DNA from: an uncultured Geobacteraceae bacterium
Lineage (GTDB): Bacteria; Desulfobacterota; Desulfuromonadia; Geobacterales; Pseudopelobacteraceae
Assembly: GCA_903876875.1 (NCBI GenBank)
Contig: CAIRBT010000131.1
Span: 1 to 32,884 of the forward strand
Length of the DNA: 32,884 nt
Direction: 5' to 3'
The notes beneath the pieces were generated by a model. The model did no database searches. It was not told where the DNA came from and worked only from the letters and a program-made list of their open reading frames with translations. Within the stretch, counting starts at the first letter, position 1; every line of letters starts with the position of its first letter. This document shows, in pieces, positions 22,647 through 32,829 of the stretch. The translations under genes and the position numbers were made by a program.

Positions 22647-23070
22647 AGATACTCCGATCACCCCGTAAAATTTCCAGCATTCTTCTCAGTTCATTAATTT
22701 CATTTTCGGTAAGTCCGGCGGTGAAGCGACCGACTGACCGTTCGGCACATGCCGTTAAGGTGCTCTCCATGGCTTTCCCCTGTTTCGTGAGGAAAATCTT
22801 ATATGATCGGCGATCCTGGGGATGTTGCCGTCGTTCCAGGAGCCCACTCCGCTCTAGTCGGTCAATGAGGCCGCCGACCGTTGACCGGTCAATCTGCCCC
22901 TGCTCCGACAGTTCAACCTGGGTGAGACCGTCCTGTCGCCAGAGAAAGGAGAGCAGACCGAACTGGGGGGGGGTAAGGTCATAGACACCGATTTCCTCCC
23001 GCAACAGAGCCCACGCCCGTTGATAGCTTTTTGCCATAAGAAAGCCGATACTTGATTCCACATCGTACAT
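22627..23070 (-). CDS. MarR-family transcriptional regulator
   Basis: 147 residues with a winged helix-turn-helix in the middle: LTPPQFGLLSFLWRQDGLTQVELSEQGQIDRSTVGGLIDRLERSGLLERRQHPQDRRSYKIFLT, where the recognition helix (DRSTVGGLIDRLE) and the wing (QDRRSYKI) are textbook MarR. GGGAGG lies six bases before the ATG at 23070; the longer frame to 23136 has none. As first gene of an efflux operon it most probably represses its own promoter and is released by a pump substrate. A possible operator is at 23085-23115. Confidence 0.9.
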   Translation of the reverse strand: MYDVESSIGFLMAKSYQRAWALLREEIGVYDLTPPQFGLLSFLWRQDGLTQVELSEQGQIDRSTVGGLIDRLERSGLLERRQHPQDRRSYKIFLTKQGKAMESTLTACAERSVGRFTAGLTENEINELRRMLEILRGDRSIYELPSC

Positions 23071-23084
23071 GGCGCTGCCTCCCA

Positions 23085-23115
23085 TATGCAGAGATACTAT
23101 CATTATGCAGATAAT
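23085..23115. promoter_or_regulatory. Candidate MarR operator
   Basis: TATGCAGA occurs twice, at 23085-23092 and 23104-23111, 19 bases apart, and ATTAT-GCAG-ATAAT (23102-23115) is an inverted repeat. The site lies just upstream of marR, between it and the divergent rimI, where autorepression would act. Confidence 0.4.
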
Positions 23116-23186
23116 AAGTGTACTGTCAATATTCAATTATCCCTTTAGCGGTTTACAATGATGGTAACTTTCATTACTATAAGGCA

Positions 23187-23639
23187 ATGAGAACAGCGAC
23201 GCAGAGTGAAATTCGATCCATGGTTGAGGATGATCTTGTGGCGGTACTGGCCATTGAACAACTATCCTTTTCTACGCCCTGGAAACGTGAACATTTTGTC
23301 CATGAGTTGGGCGCACGCCATTCTTTTCCCTTCGTTGCCCTCTGTGATGGCAGTGTGGTCGGTTACGTCTGTCTGATGTCGCTCTTTGAGGAGGCTCAGA
23401 TTCTTGATATTGCCGTTGCTCCCGCGCTCCGTGGGCTGGGTGTTGCCCGTGATTTACTTGAGTATGCCACGGATGTCGCCCGGCAACAGGGAGCCGAGTT
23501 GCTGGCACTTGAGGTGTGCTCCACCAACGGTGCGGCAATTGCCCTCTACGAACGGAATGGGTTCGTCCGTACCGGACTTCGGCAAAAATACTATGACGGT
23601 CGGGATGATGCCGTTTTAATGGAGAAAAATGTGCGGTGA
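23187..23639 (+). CDS. rimI: Ribosomal protein S18-alanine N-acetyltransferase
   Basis: GNAT acetyltransferase of about 150 residues. The RimI pattern is clear: IRSMVEDDLVAVLAIEQLSFSTPWKREHFVHEL at the N-terminus, GYVCLMSLFEEAQILDIAVAPALRGLGVARDLL (acetyl-CoA loop R-x-x-G-x-A), then LEVCSTNGAAIALYERNGFVRTGLRQKYY. It acetylates the N-terminal alanine of S18. The start is uncertain: the ATG at 23187 has a weak AAGG close by, and homologues begin near the IRSM segment, where only a non-standard ATT or the ATG at 23220 is available. Confidence 0.88.
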   Translation: MRTATQSEIRSMVEDDLVAVLAIEQLSFSTPWKREHFVHELGARHSFPFVALCDGSVVGYVCLMSLFEEAQILDIAVAPALRGLGVARDLLEYATDVARQQGAELLALEVCSTNGAAIALYERNGFVRTGLRQKYYDGRDDAVLMEKNVR

Positions 23640-23770
23640 TTTTCCTTGTGGGCATGCCGAAACGATAGTAAACTGCCGCCCGACTAAACCTGCCGGTTCG
23701 CTTTTGCCCTGGCTGATGGTACTGATTTACGATACTTGAAGTTACTAAATCCTGTGAGGAGAAACCGTTA

Positions 23771-24592
23771 ATGCAGTTTACAGCCATGATCCTGTCCAAT
23801 GTGGAGGTTTCCCCCGGTTACTGGCGCATGAGGATGACCGCTCCACCGGAATGTGCAGTCTCTCGCCCCGGCCAATTTATGATGGTGCGCATAACCGGTG
23901 CCATTGACCCGCTGCTGCGCCGCCCGTTTGGTATCTTCGATGTGGGGTGTCATAGGCCGGCTCAGAGTGGAGCCGTTAGTCAGCCCTATCTGGAAATGCT
24001 CTATCGGGTGGTGGGCAAGGGTACCGCACTGTTGGCAACGCTCCACGCCTCTGACCTGCTCGATGTGCTTGCCCCCTTGGGTAAGGGGTTTGATCTTGGG
24101 GAGATCGACGATGAAAAACTTATCGTCGGTGGTGGTGTGGGGCTTGCACCGCTCTACCTGCTTGCGAAGGAGTTGGTCAACAAACAGTCGAAGGTACGCC
24201 TGTTTGCCGGTGGCCGGACTCGGGATGACATCCTCTGCATTACGGAATTTGAACGGTTGGGTGTGGAATGTTACACCGCCACTGAAGATGGCTCTTTGGG
24301 TGAGTGCGGTCTGGTGACGGAAGCCCTGCTCCGTCGGCTCGATCAGCTTCAGGGTAAGGCAACTATCTATGCCTGTGGTCCCCACGGTATGCTGAAGGCG
24401 GTGGCTGCCATTGCCGCCGAGCGGGGTATCCCCTGTCAGGTATCCCTGGAAGGGTACATGGCGTGTGGTGTGGGAGCCTGCCTTGGCTGTGTGGCTCCGG
24501 GGCACAATCATACTCCGGAAACTCCCGATTTTCGTTGTGTCTGTACCGAAGGACCGGTTTTCGAGTCGGGCGAATTGAAGTGGAGGGAGTAA
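23771..24592 (+). CDS. pyrK: Dihydroorotate dehydrogenase, electron-transfer subunit
   Basis: Passes electrons from dihydroorotate (through PyrD FMN) by FAD and a 2Fe-2S cluster to NAD. The FAD-binding RRPFGIF is at residues 50-56 and the NAD-binding [16 protein letters not shown] at 120-135. The C-terminal cluster ligands are Cys232, Cys237, Cys240 (CGVGACLGC) and a fourth in FRCVC (256 or 258). Length 273 is normal. GAGGAG lies before the ATG. pyrD follows after two bases, so this is the class 1B two-subunit enzyme. Confidence 0.95.
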   Translation: MQFTAMILSNVEVSPGYWRMRMTAPPECAVSRPGQFMMVRITGAIDPLLRRPFGIFDVGCHRPAQSGAVSQPYLEMLYRVVGKGTALLATLHASDLLDVLAPLGKGFDLGEIDDEKLIVGGGVGLAPLYLLAKELVNKQSKVRLFAGGRTRDDILCITEFERLGVECYTATEDGSLGECGLVTEALLRRLDQLQGKATIYACGPHGMLKAVAAIAAERGIPCQVSLEGYMACGVGACLGCVAPGHNHTPETPDFRCVCTEGPVFESGELKWRE

Positions 24593-24594
24593 GC

Positions 24595-25509
24595 ATGAAA
24601 CCTGATATGACCGTAAATCTGGCCGGAATTCCGCTGCGTAATCCGGTGATGACCGCCTCCGGTACCTTTGGCTATGGTGAGGAGTTTGCCGACTACGTTG
24701 ATATGGAGTCAATCGGTGCCTTTGTCACCAAGGGGCTTTCCCTGAAACCCCGTGCCGGTAATCCTACCCCCCGTATTGTGGAAACACCGGGGGGGATGCT
24801 CAATGCCATCGGTTTGCAAAATGTCGGTATTGATGCGTTTATTGCCAAAAAAGTACCCTATCTGCGAACCGTCACTACCCCGGCAATTGCTAATTTCTTT
24901 GGCAATACCGTCGATGAATATGCGGAAATGGCCTGTCGTCTTGGTGAAATTGATGAAGTTGCCGCACTGGAGATTAATATCTCTTGCCCCAATGTCAAAC
25001 AGGGGGGGATTGTCTTTGGTACCGATCCGGCTTGTGCCGCTTCGGTGGTGACCGCCTGTCGCGCTGCCACCGGTAAGAAGCTGATTGTTAAGTTGTCTCC
25101 CAACGTCACCGATGTGGTTGCCATGGCACGGGCCTGTGAGGATGCGGGGGCTGACGGTCTGTCGTTGATCAATACCCTGACCGGTATGGCCATTGATCTC
25201 AATCGTCGCCGTCCGGTGCTGGCAAATGTGACCGGCGGCTTTTCCGGACCGGCCATTAAGCCGGTGGCTCTGCGCATGGTGTGGCAGGTGGCACAGGCGG
25301 TTAAGGTGCCGATCATCGGTATTGGCGGAATTATGAACGCCACCGATGCCCTGGAATTCATGTTGGCAGGTGCCACCGCCGTTCAGGTTGGTACGGCCAG
25401 TTTTATTAATCCGGGGGCTGCCCAGAAAATTGCCGAAGATATGGAAGCCTGGCTTGTGGCCAACGGTGTGGCGGACATCAAGAGTCTGATCGGTGCTCTG
25501 GAAACGTGA
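24595..25509 (+). CDS. pyrD: Dihydroorotate dehydrogenase, catalytic subunit (class 1B)
   Basis: Oxidises dihydroorotate to orotate in pyrimidine synthesis, with FMN in a TIM barrel. Marker segments are [16 protein letters not shown] at the start, [10 protein letters not shown], the active-site loop [14 protein letters not shown] with its cysteine base (class 1), [19 protein letters not shown], and the phosphate-binding [26 protein letters not shown]. Length 304 is normal for PyrDB. A longer frame begins inside pyrK; the ATG at 24595 has GGAGGGAG in front. Dependence on PyrK follows from the adjacent gene. Confidence 0.96.
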   Translation: MKPDMTVNLAGIPLRNPVMTASGTFGYGEEFADYVDMESIGAFVTKGLSLKPRAGNPTPRIVETPGGMLNAIGLQNVGIDAFIAKKVPYLRTVTTPAIANFFGNTVDEYAEMACRLGEIDEVAALEINISCPNVKQGGIVFGTDPACAASVVTACRAATGKKLIVKLSPNVTDVVAMARACEDAGADGLSLINTLTGMAIDLNRRRPVLANVTGGFSGPAIKPVALRMVWQVAQAVKVPIIGIGGIMNATDALEFMLAGATAVQVGTASFINPGAAQKIAEDMEAWLVANGVADIKSLIGALET

Positions 25510-25564
25510 GTTGTAACGGAATTACCGGCTGGATCATGGCATATTATTCCCTGAGGAAACCTCT

Positions 25565-27916
25565 ATGAAAGAGAACCATCAGTCACTCGGCTTGAGGATA
25601 CTGGAAGACATCAGTTCGATCATTTTGCACTCCCATGATCTCCACGATACCCTGGACAACATTGTAACCCTGGTTGCCAAGCGGATGGGCAGTGACGTCT
25701 GTTCGATCTATCTCCTCGAAAAAGACGGTGAAACCCTGACTCTGAAAGCGACTAAGGGGCTTTCCAAGGCGTCCATCAACCGGGTATCTATGAAAATCCA
25801 TGAAGGTCTTACCGGTCTGGCCGTGGAGACCAGAGCCATGGTGATGACCGATAATGCGCCATCCCATCCCCGGTATAAATATTTCAAAGAGGCAAAAGAG
25901 GAGCGTTTCCTCTCATTCCTCGGTCTTCCGCTCTTTGAACATAAGGCACCCATTGGGGTTATTGTCGTTCAGACCAGGGAAACCCGTACCTTTAGTGATG
26001 ACGAAATCAGCGTGCTCCGCACCATTACCTTCCAGATCGGCAGCATCGTTCATACAGCTCGCCTGCTTGATTCTATTCAGAACAAGGAACGGGAGCGTGC
26101 CTGGTTTGAAAATGAACTGGCAAAGGTGCGTCACGTGGCTGGTGATACTGGTCAAACTCCCTCACCCGGCACAGCTAAAAAACAATCCCCGTCCAAGACC
26201 CTGACCGGAACGGCCGTTTCAAGCGGTTTCAGCCGGGGGAAGATTTATATTCTTGATCGATTTAATGACAAAGTTATTAAACTGGCCAAGGTTGGTTCGG
26301 TGGTGGAAGAACAGCATAAATTCTCACAAGCTCTGGAAAAGGTCAAAATTCAGACCATCTACATGGAAAAACGGGTAAGTGAAACCCTGTCGGCCGACGA
26401 TGCGGCAATTTTTCATACCCATTTGATGATTTTGGAAGATCGAAGTTTTTCTTCTAAAATTAATGATCTGATCGAACAGGGTCTGGGTGCCACGCGGGCG
26501 GTGCATGACGTTGTCCAGCATTATGTGCAGGCCTTCTCTGCCATGGAGGATCTCTATCTGCGGGAGCGTTCTGCAGATATGGAGGATATTGGCCGCCGTA
26601 TTATTGATGCCATCGAGGGTAACGAATCCAGCGAAATTATCCTCAAGGAAAAGCGTGTTCTGGTTGCCGATGAAATCTTCCCTTCCAATCTGGCCATGCT
26701 TGATCCCAACAAAATTCTCGGCATCGTGACGGAAAAGGGCAATGCCTATTCCCATGCGGCCATCATGGCAAAGTCCCTCGGTATTCCTGCCGTGCTTGGC
26801 GTGCAGGGAATTATGACTGCTGCCAACGTCAAGGATGAAATTATCGTTGACGGTACCTCGGGTCATGTCTTCCTGAATCCCACCGGCTCCATCAAAAAAG
26901 AGTACGTGCGGCTTGAACAGGAATATACGGTTCGCATGAAAGAACTGGAGGGGTTGCGGGATCTTCCGGCGGTAACAGTTGACGGACTTATCGTCACCCT
27001 GAGCGCCAACATCGGCCTGGTTTCCGATGTGCGGGTTGCCAATCTCCACGGTGCCGAAGGGGTCGGACTCTACCGGACTGAATTCCCCTACATGGCCCGT
27101 TCCGCCTTTCCGGGGCGGATGGAGCAGGCGTCCATTTATCAAAAAATACTGGAAGGTTTTCCGGGACAAACGGTCAATATCCGTACCTTGGATATCGGTG
27201 GTGATAAGGGGCTTCCCTATTTTCCCTATCCCCACGAAGATAATCCTTTTCTCGGCTGGCGCTCCATCAGGGTCTCCCTGGAACGCCAGGATATTTTCCG
27301 GGATCAGTTGGCTGGTATCCTGTTGGCGTCTTGCCATGCCGGTAATGCCACCATCATGTTTCCGCTGATCTCAAGTCTGGATGAAATACGTCAAATCAGG
27401 GAAATCCTCTCCTCGGTCAGAAATGAACTGCTTCGCGAGGGGCATGATGTGCCGGGCTATATCCCCCTCGGCATTATGGTGGAGGTACCGGCGGCGGTGC
27501 AGATTATCGACTTTTTGATTCAGGAAGTTGATTATGTCAGTATCGGCACCAATGACCTGATTCAGTACACCCTGGCGGCAGATCGTAATAACGCCCGGGT
27601 CAAACAGTATTACGATCCGTACCATCCGGCAATTCTGCACTCCATAAAACGGGTGGCCGATGCGGCTGCCAAGGCGGGAAAGAAAGCCTCGGTCTGTGGC
27701 GAAATGGCCGCCGATCCGCTCTGTGCCCTGCTGCTGGTCGGTATGGGGATCCATGAGTTCAGTCTCTCTGCACCAAGTATTCCGGTGGTAAAGCGAGCGT
27801 TACGCAGTAATACTTTTGAGGCGTGCCGCCGTCTGGCGAAATCCGCACTGGCCTGCCGCACCAGTGATGATATGGCTCACTGTCTGGCAACGGCACGGAA
27901 AAAACTTATCCTGTAA
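25565..27916 (+). CDS. ptsP: PEP-protein phosphotransferase PtsP (enzyme I-Ntr) with GAF domain
   Basis: First phosphocarrier of the nitrogen PTS, moving phosphate from PEP to the NPr protein. Residues 10-170 are a GAF sensor domain (LHDTLDNIVTLVAKRMGSDVCSIYLL, IHEGLTGLAVETR). Then come the HPr-binding N-terminal domain (about 213-345), the phosphohistidine domain with His397 in GNAYSHAAIMAKSLGIPAVLG, and a PEP-binding TIM barrel ending with the ASVCGEMAADP cysteine loop. Length 783 is normal. GAGGAA lies before the ATG. In this system the output is regulation (potassium, nitrogen, stress) rather than sugar uptake. No NPr or EIIA-Ntr gene is in the window. Confidence 0.94.
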   Translation: MKENHQSLGLRILEDISSIILHSHDLHDTLDNIVTLVAKRMGSDVCSIYLLEKDGETLTLKATKGLSKASINRVSMKIHEGLTGLAVETRAMVMTDNAPSHPRYKYFKEAKEERFLSFLGLPLFEHKAPIGVIVVQTRETRTFSDDEISVLRTITFQIGSIVHTARLLDSIQNKERERAWFENELAKVRHVAGDTGQTPSPGTAKKQSPSKTLTGTAVSSGFSRGKIYILDRFNDKVIKLAKVGSVVEEQHKFSQALEKVKIQTIYMEKRVSETLSADDAAIFHTHLMILEDRSFSSKINDLIEQGLGATRAVHDVVQHYVQAFSAMEDLYLRERSADMEDIGRRIIDAIEGNESSEIILKEKRVLVADEIFPSNLAMLDPNKILGIVTEKGNAYSHAAIMAKSLGIPAVLGVQGIMTAANVKDEIIVDGTSGHVFLNPTGSIKKEYVRLEQEYTVRMKELEGLRDLPAVTVDGLIVTLSANIGLVSDVRVANLHGAEGVGLYRTEFPYMARSAFPGRMEQASIYQKILEGFPGQTVNIRTLDIGGDKGLPYFPYPHEDNPFLGWRSIRVSLERQDIFRDQLAGILLASCHAGNATIMFPLISSLDEIRQIREILSSVRNELLREGHDVPGYIPLGIMVEVPAAVQIIDFLIQEVDYVSIGTNDLIQYTLAADRNNARVKQYYDPYHPAILHSIKRVADAAAKAGKKASVCGEMAADPLCALLLVGMGIHEFSLSAPSIPVVKRALRSNTFEACRRLAKSALACRTSDDMAHCLATARKKLIL

Positions 27917-27934
27917 GTCACGAGGTACTGTACT

Positions 27935-29077
27935 TTGTACGATGGTCGTCCAACGTTTGCCGAGATCAATCTTGCGGCACTTGATCATAATTATTCTCTG
28001 ATCCGTGCTTCCCTGCCGTGTCGCACCGGCATTCTGGCCGTTGTCAAGGCCGATGCCTATGGACACGGTTTTATGGATATCAGCCGGGAGCTTGAGGGGT
28101 TGGGGGTTGATGCCTTTGGGGTTGCGTTCCTTGCCGAGGGTATTCAGCTCCGTAAAAGTGGCATCGACAGACCCATACTGCTCTTGGGTGGTGTGTATCC
28201 GGGGCAGGAGAGGAAGTGCATCGGCTATAACCTTTCGACCGCCGTCTTTTCCCTTGAGCAGGCGCAGGCACTTAATAACGCTGCCTCCACCGGAAAGCTA
28301 TTTCGGCGTGCCCAGATCCATCTTAAAATTGATACCGGTATGGGGCGCTTGGGGGTGCTTTATTCCGATGTACCCCGGTTTCTGGAAGAATTGAAGAAAC
28401 TCCCCCACGTCACCTTAGAAGGCGTTATGTCCCATTTTGCTACGGCCGATGAGCTAGATGAAGCGGGGCAGTATTTCACCCGTCTGCAAAGTGACCGTTT
28501 TATGTGGGCGTTGGCTGAGATACGGAAAGCTGGATTTGATCCCCGGTATGTGCATATTGCAAACAGTGCCGCCGCTCTGCTGCGGGATATTCCGGAATGT
28601 AATCTGATCAGACCGGGCATTTCTCTGTATGGTGCCCTGCCATCGGGTGATTTTCAGGGAAAGCTTGATGTAAAGCCGGTGATGGCTCTGAAAAGCCGGA
28701 TAGCCATGCTCAAATGGGTAGAGAGTGGTACAACTATCAGTTATGGCCGTCGCTTCACCGCCGGTCAACGTACGTTAATAGCCAGTGTGCCGGTCGGCTA
28801 TGCCGACGGCTATCCCCGTGCCCTGACCAATCGTGGTGAGGCGATTATTCGGGGGAAACGGGCACCGGTCGCCGGAACCGTCTGCATGGACTGGATGATG
28901 CTCGATGTTACCGGCATTGACGGCGTTTCGGTGGGAGATTTGGTACTGTTGATGGGGGATGATGGGGCGGGTCATTCGGTGGGAGCGGAGGAGGTCGCAG
29001 CCTGGGCAGATACTATTCCGTATGCGGTATTTTGCGGTATCAGTAAGCGTGTGCCGAGGGTCTACCTCAAGGGGTGA
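27935..29077 (+). CDS. alr: Alanine racemase
   Basis: PLP enzyme making D-alanine for peptidoglycan. The PLP lysine is Lys38 in [11 protein letters not shown]. The C-terminal domain holds the catalytic tyrosine in the [10 protein letters not shown] segment and [10 protein letters not shown], and [12 protein letters not shown] supplies substrate contacts. Length 380 is normal for the biosynthetic/catabolic fold type III enzyme without a signal peptide. The start is TTG, with GAGGT about ten bases upstream; the N-terminal [15 protein letters not shown] aligns with the usual beginning of the family, which supports it. The gene follows ptsP after 18 bases. Confidence 0.95.
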   Translation: MYDGRPTFAEINLAALDHNYSLIRASLPCRTGILAVVKADAYGHGFMDISRELEGLGVDAFGVAFLAEGIQLRKSGIDRPILLLGGVYPGQERKCIGYNLSTAVFSLEQAQALNNAASTGKLFRRAQIHLKIDTGMGRLGVLYSDVPRFLEELKKLPHVTLEGVMSHFATADELDEAGQYFTRLQSDRFMWALAEIRKAGFDPRYVHIANSAAALLRDIPECNLIRPGISLYGALPSGDFQGKLDVKPVMALKSRIAMLKWVESGTTISYGRRFTAGQRTLIASVPVGYADGYPRALTNRGEAIIRGKRAPVAGTVCMDWMMLDVTGIDGVSVGDLVLLMGDDGAGHSVGAEEVAAWADTIPYAVFCGISKRVPRVYLKG

Positions 29078-29173
29078 TAATTCTCCGCTGAAGAGCGTTG
29101 AAAACAATTGGAGTTTTACCGAAAGCATGGTAATTACCCATATAAGAATCACTATTTCGTAAGGAGTACGGTT

Positions 29174-30730
29174 ATGGCTAAAATTACCAGGGCGCTGCTC
29201 AGCGTTTCTGACAAGTCCGGAATTATCGAGTTTTCACGGCAATTGGCGGAGTATGGGGTCGAGTTGCTTTCGACCGGCGGGACGGCAAAGCTGTTACGTG
29301 ATGCGGGGTTGACGGTTAAAGATGTGTCTGAATTCACCGGTTTTCCCGAAATGCTTGACGGACGGGTGAAAACGCTGCACCCCAAGGTTCATGGCGGCTT
29401 GCTCGGCATGCGCTCCAACCCTGACCATGTGGCAAAGATGAAAGAGCATGGCATTGAAAATATCGATATGGTGGTGGTTAATCTTTACCCCTTCGAGGCC
29501 ACAGTTGCCAAGGAAGGGTGCCATCTTGAAGATGCCATCGAGAACATCGACATCGGTGGGCCGACCATGCTCCGTTCGGCTGCCAAGAACTATCCTGACG
29601 TAACGGTACTTGTGAACAGTGCCGACTATGATCAGGTGCTGGCAGAAATGAGCAGCAACGGTGGCAGTGTGTCTCCCCAGACCAACTACGCACTGGCGGT
29701 CAAAGTATTCCAGCATACCGCCGCCTATGATGGAGCCATTTCCAACTATCTCGGTGCCCGCCTGAATGGAGAAGTTACGGAGTTTCCTGCCACCTATTCT
29801 CTTCAGGTGAAAAAAGCCCAGGATCTGCGCTACGGCGAAAATCCTCACCAGTCTGCCGCCTTCTACATCGAAAAGAACAGTACGGAGCCCTGCGTCTCCA
29901 CCGCACGCCAGTTGCAGGGAAAAGAGCTTTCATTCAATAATATCATAGACCTTGACGCAGCCATTGAGACGGTCAAAGAGTTTGAACAGAGTGCCGCCGT
30001 TATTATCAAGCATACCAATCCCTGTGGTGTGGCACTTGCAGATTCCCCACTGACCGCCTATCTGAAGGCACGTGAATGCGACCCGGTTTCGGCGTTTGGT
30101 GGTATTGTCGGTTTTAACCGTGAAGTTGATGCGGAAACCGCCCGTGAATTGACCTCTACTTTTTTGGAGGCGGTCATCGCCCCCGGGTATAGCGAAGAGG
30201 CCTTGGCCATCTTTACCGCCAAGAAGAACGTACGCGTTATGCAGGTTCCCCTGTTGGACAGCTTTGTTGCCGGTGGCTATGATGTGAAACGGGTTACCGG
30301 TGGTTTACTGTTGCAGGGGCGTGACCTTGGCATGGTTTCGGCGCGGGATTGTCGTGTGGTAACGGAGCGGATTCCAACCGACAGTGAGTATGAAGCACTG
30401 GATTTTGCCTGGCGGGTCTGCAAACATGTAAAGTCGAACGCCATCGTTTTCAGTAACCGGGATCAAACGGTTGGTATCGGTGCCGGTCAGATGTCCCGGG
30501 TCGACTCCTCAAAAATTGCCGTCCAGAAGGCTCTCCTGCCGACGGTCGGCACCGTACTGGCATCGGATGCCTTCTTTCCGTTTCGGGACGGCGTGGATGC
30601 AGCGGCCGAAGCCGGAGTTACCGCCATTATCCAGACCGGGGGAAGTGTCCGTGATGAAGAGGTTATCAAGGCTGCCAATGAACATGGCATAGCCATGATC
30701 TTTACCTCCATGCGTCATTTCCGTCACTGA
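29174..30730 (+). CDS. purH: Bifunctional AICAR formyltransferase / IMP cyclohydrolase
   Basis: Catalyses the last two steps to IMP. The N-terminal cyclohydrolase (residues 1-195) begins with [21 protein letters not shown] and includes [36 protein letters not shown] and NLYPFEATV. The formyltransferase follows, with [26 protein letters not shown] (the KHxNPCG catalytic motif) and [18 protein letters not shown] near the end. Length 518 is normal. A longer frame to 29108 is ignored because AAGGAG lies eight bases before the ATG at 29174. purD and purE follow. Confidence 0.97.
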   Translation: MAKITRALLSVSDKSGIIEFSRQLAEYGVELLSTGGTAKLLRDAGLTVKDVSEFTGFPEMLDGRVKTLHPKVHGGLLGMRSNPDHVAKMKEHGIENIDMVVVNLYPFEATVAKEGCHLEDAIENIDIGGPTMLRSAAKNYPDVTVLVNSADYDQVLAEMSSNGGSVSPQTNYALAVKVFQHTAAYDGAISNYLGARLNGEVTEFPATYSLQVKKAQDLRYGENPHQSAAFYIEKNSTEPCVSTARQLQGKELSFNNIIDLDAAIETVKEFEQSAAVIIKHTNPCGVALADSPLTAYLKARECDPVSAFGGIVGFNREVDAETARELTSTFLEAVIAPGYSEEALAIFTAKKNVRVMQVPLLDSFVAGGYDVKRVTGGLLLQGRDLGMVSARDCRVVTERIPTDSEYEALDFAWRVCKHVKSNAIVFSNRDQTVGIGAGQMSRVDSSKIAVQKALLPTVGTVLASDAFFPFRDGVDAAAEAGVTAIIQTGGSVRDEEVIKAANEHGIAMIFTSMRHFRH

Positions 30731-30764
30731 GACTAACTATTGAACAAGAGGTGAGAATACTCAG

Positions 30765-32039
30765 ATGAAAGTACTCGTAATTGGTGGTGGTGGTCGTGAA
30801 CATGCGCTGGTCTGGAAAATAGCCCAGTCTCCCCTGGTGACAAAACTTTACTGTGCGCCCGGTAATCCGGGCACGGCAGCTTTGGCAGAGAATATACCCC
30901 TTGCCGCCGATCAGGTTGATAAACTTCTGCAATTCGCCTATGAGAACAAAATCGATCTGACCGTGGTGGGGCCGGAACAGCCGTTGTCACTCGGTATCGT
31001 AGATACGTTTGAGGCTCACGGGCTCAAGGTGTTTGGCCCGTCACAGAAGGCGGCTTTTATCGAGGGGAGTAAGGCCTTCTCGAAAGATTTGATGAAAAAA
31101 TACCAGGTGCCAACGGCGGCCTATGGTGTGTTCACCGACCAGGCAGCAGCGGAAGAGTTCATTAAACAGACCGGGGCTCCCATTGTCGTCAAGGCCGATG
31201 GTCTTGCGGCGGGGAAGGGGGTCATTATCGCCCAGACCTGTGAAGAGGCTATTGCCGCCGTCTCCGATATGCTCAGTGGCAACGCCTTTGGTTCCGCCGG
31301 TTCACGGGTTGTCATTGAAGAGTTTCTTACCGGTGAAGAAGCCTCTTTCCTGGTAATTACCGATGGCAAAAACATTATCCCCCTGGCCAGTGCTCAGGAT
31401 CATAAAGCGATTTTTGATGGCGATCAAGGTCCCAACACCGGTGGTATGGGGGCCTATTCACCGGCTCCGGTGGTGACACAGGCAATTCATGATGCGGCGA
31501 TGGAGCTGGTTATCCGGCCGACGGTAGATGGTATGGCCGCCGAAGGCCGCCCCTATCGTGGCGTGCTTTACGCCGGTCTCATGGTGAAGGATGGGCAGGT
31601 CAAAACTCTGGAGTTCAACGCCCGCTTTGGCGATCCGGAGTGTCAACCACTTTTGATGCGGATGAAATCGGATCTTGTGCCGGTGTTACTTGCCGTGGCC
31701 AGCGGTGATCTTGGCTCTGCTGCGATTGAATGGCATGAGAGTGCCTCTGTCTGTGTGGTCATGGCATCGGCCGGGTATCCGGGTGACTATGCCAAGGGTG
31801 ATGTGATTTCCGGTCTTGATGAGGCGGCACAGCTTGAAGACGTCTACGTGTTCCATGCCGGTACCGCCAGTAAAGAGGGGAATTGTGTCACCAGTGGTGG
31901 GCGGGTACTGGGGGTCACAGCCCGGGGTGCGTCAGTAAAAGCTGCCATTGACAAGGCGTATCAGGCTGTTTCCTGTATCGGTTGGTCCGGTGTGCAGTTC
32001 AGAACAGATATCGGCAGAAAAGCATTGGATAAAATTTAA
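30765..32039 (+). CDS. purD: Phosphoribosylamine-glycine ligase
   Basis: ATP-grasp enzyme joining glycine to phosphoribosylamine, second step of purine synthesis. Features are [18 protein letters not shown] at the N-terminus, [40 protein letters not shown], the ATP-grasp loop [16 protein letters not shown], the magnesium-binding [13 protein letters not shown], and [12 protein letters not shown]. Length 424 is normal. It lies 34 bases after purH and 16 before purE on the same strand. Confidence 0.97.
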   Translation: MKVLVIGGGGREHALVWKIAQSPLVTKLYCAPGNPGTAALAENIPLAADQVDKLLQFAYENKIDLTVVGPEQPLSLGIVDTFEAHGLKVFGPSQKAAFIEGSKAFSKDLMKKYQVPTAAYGVFTDQAAAEEFIKQTGAPIVVKADGLAAGKGVIIAQTCEEAIAAVSDMLSGNAFGSAGSRVVIEEFLTGEEASFLVITDGKNIIPLASAQDHKAIFDGDQGPNTGGMGAYSPAPVVTQAIHDAAMELVIRPTVDGMAAEGRPYRGVLYAGLMVKDGQVKTLEFNARFGDPECQPLLMRMKSDLVPVLLAVASGDLGSAAIEWHESASVCVVMASAGYPGDYAKGDVISGLDEAAQLEDVYVFHAGTASKEGNCVTSGGRVLGVTARGASVKAAIDKAYQAVSCIGWSGVQFRTDIGRKALDKI

Positions 32040-32055
32040 TACATGGAGTGACGAC

Positions 32056-32583
32056 ATGGGCAATGCGCCACAGGTACTTATCGTAATGGGCAGTGACAGT
32101 GATTTACCAATTATGCAGGAAGCTGCCGATATACTCCTGCAGTTTCAGGTACCCTATGAAATGAGAATAGCGTCGGCACACCGTTCACCTGTCCGAACCC
32201 TTGCCCTCGCGTCTGAAGCGGCGGAGCGGGGGATCAAGGTGATTATCGCAGGAGCCGGAATGGCGGCCCATCTGGCCGGAGTTGTGGCGTCAAAAACCGT
32301 ACTTCCGGTTATTGGTGTTCCCATGCCGGGTGGTGCATTAAACGGTGTTGATGCCCTCTACGCCACGGTACAGATGCCGGGGGGGATCCCGGTTGCCACC
32401 ATGGCAATTGGCAAAGCTGGTGCTAAAAACGCCGGTCTCTTTGCGGTTCAGGTGCTGGCCCTTACTGAGAGTTCCCTTGCCGAAGCACTTGTCAACTTTC
32501 GGGTTGCCATGGATACAGAGCTTGAGCAGAAGGATGCCGATCTTCAGAGACGGCAACCGTCTCTCTCCTGTGATAAAAAGTGA
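32056..32583 (+). CDS. purE: N5-carboxyaminoimidazole ribonucleotide mutase
   Basis: Class I PurE, rearranging N5-CAIR to [54 protein letters not shown] and [33 protein letters not shown] are the substrate-binding segments, complete in order. Length 175 is slightly long; the hydrophilic tail ([18 protein letters not shown]) is extra, and its DNA contains the hairpin AGAGACGG-CAA-CCGTCTCT (32546-32564). The frame is open upstream into purD, but the ATG at 32056 has GGAG seven bases before it. No purK is seen in the window. Confidence 0.96.
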   Translation: MGNAPQVLIVMGSDSDLPIMQEAADILLQFQVPYEMRIASAHRSPVRTLALASEAAERGIKVIIAGAGMAAHLAGVVASKTVLPVIGVPMPGGALNGVDALYATVQMPGGIPVATMAIGKAGAKNAGLFAVQVLALTESSLAEALVNFRVAMDTELEQKDADLQRRQPSLSCDKK

Positions 32584-32602
32584 TAGTATTTTAAATTTTG
32601 GG

Positions 32603-32632
32603 TTGACTTTTTTAGCAGGAATATGGTAGTTA
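32603..32632 (+). promoter_or_regulatory. Possible tRNA-Asn promoter
   Basis: TTGACT (32603-32608) is followed after 18 bases by TAGTTA (32627-32632), a passable -35/-10 pair about 86 bases before the tRNA. The -10 match is weak. Confidence 0.3.
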
Positions 32633-32718
32633 TGTGGACACTTTGATGACGGCATTTTTGTCAAATGAGTTGTTGTTATGAGCTCTCCATGAAACAGTTG
32701 TACGTTTCGTGGTCATAT

Positions 32719-32794
32719 TCCCCATTAGCTCAGTTGGTAGAGCAGGTGACTGTTAATCACCTTGTCCGTGGTTCGAGTCCGCGATGGGGAGCCA
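32719..32794 (+). tRNA. tRNA-Asn (anticodon GUU)
   Basis: 76-nt tRNA. The acceptor stem TCCCCAT pairs with ATGGGGA, then G and an encoded CCA. The D-arm is GCTCAGTTGGTAGAGC, the anticodon stem GGTGA/TCACC encloses CTGTTAA with GTT at 32752-32754, and the T-arm is CGTGGTTCGAGTCCGCG with one imperfect pair. All parts needed for function are present. Confidence 0.95.
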
Positions 32795-32813
32795 AACAGA
32801 GACAAAGCTGGGC

Positions 32814-32829
32814 ACCATTTCAAAATGGT
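32814..32829. terminator. Weak hairpin behind tRNA-Asn
   Basis: ACCATTT and AAATGGT pair across a two-base loop, followed by CTGGTTTTG. The U-tract is broken and the loop is very tight, so termination is uncertain. Nothing else is visible up to the window end. Confidence 0.25.

Noticed and set aside
26324-27337. 337-codon minus-strand frame inside ptsP
   Set aside because: Long but fully antisense to the clearly conserved PEP-binding region; no family resemblance.
32546-32564. 8-bp hairpin in the purE tail as a terminator
   Set aside because: It lies inside the coding region and is not followed by a T-run.
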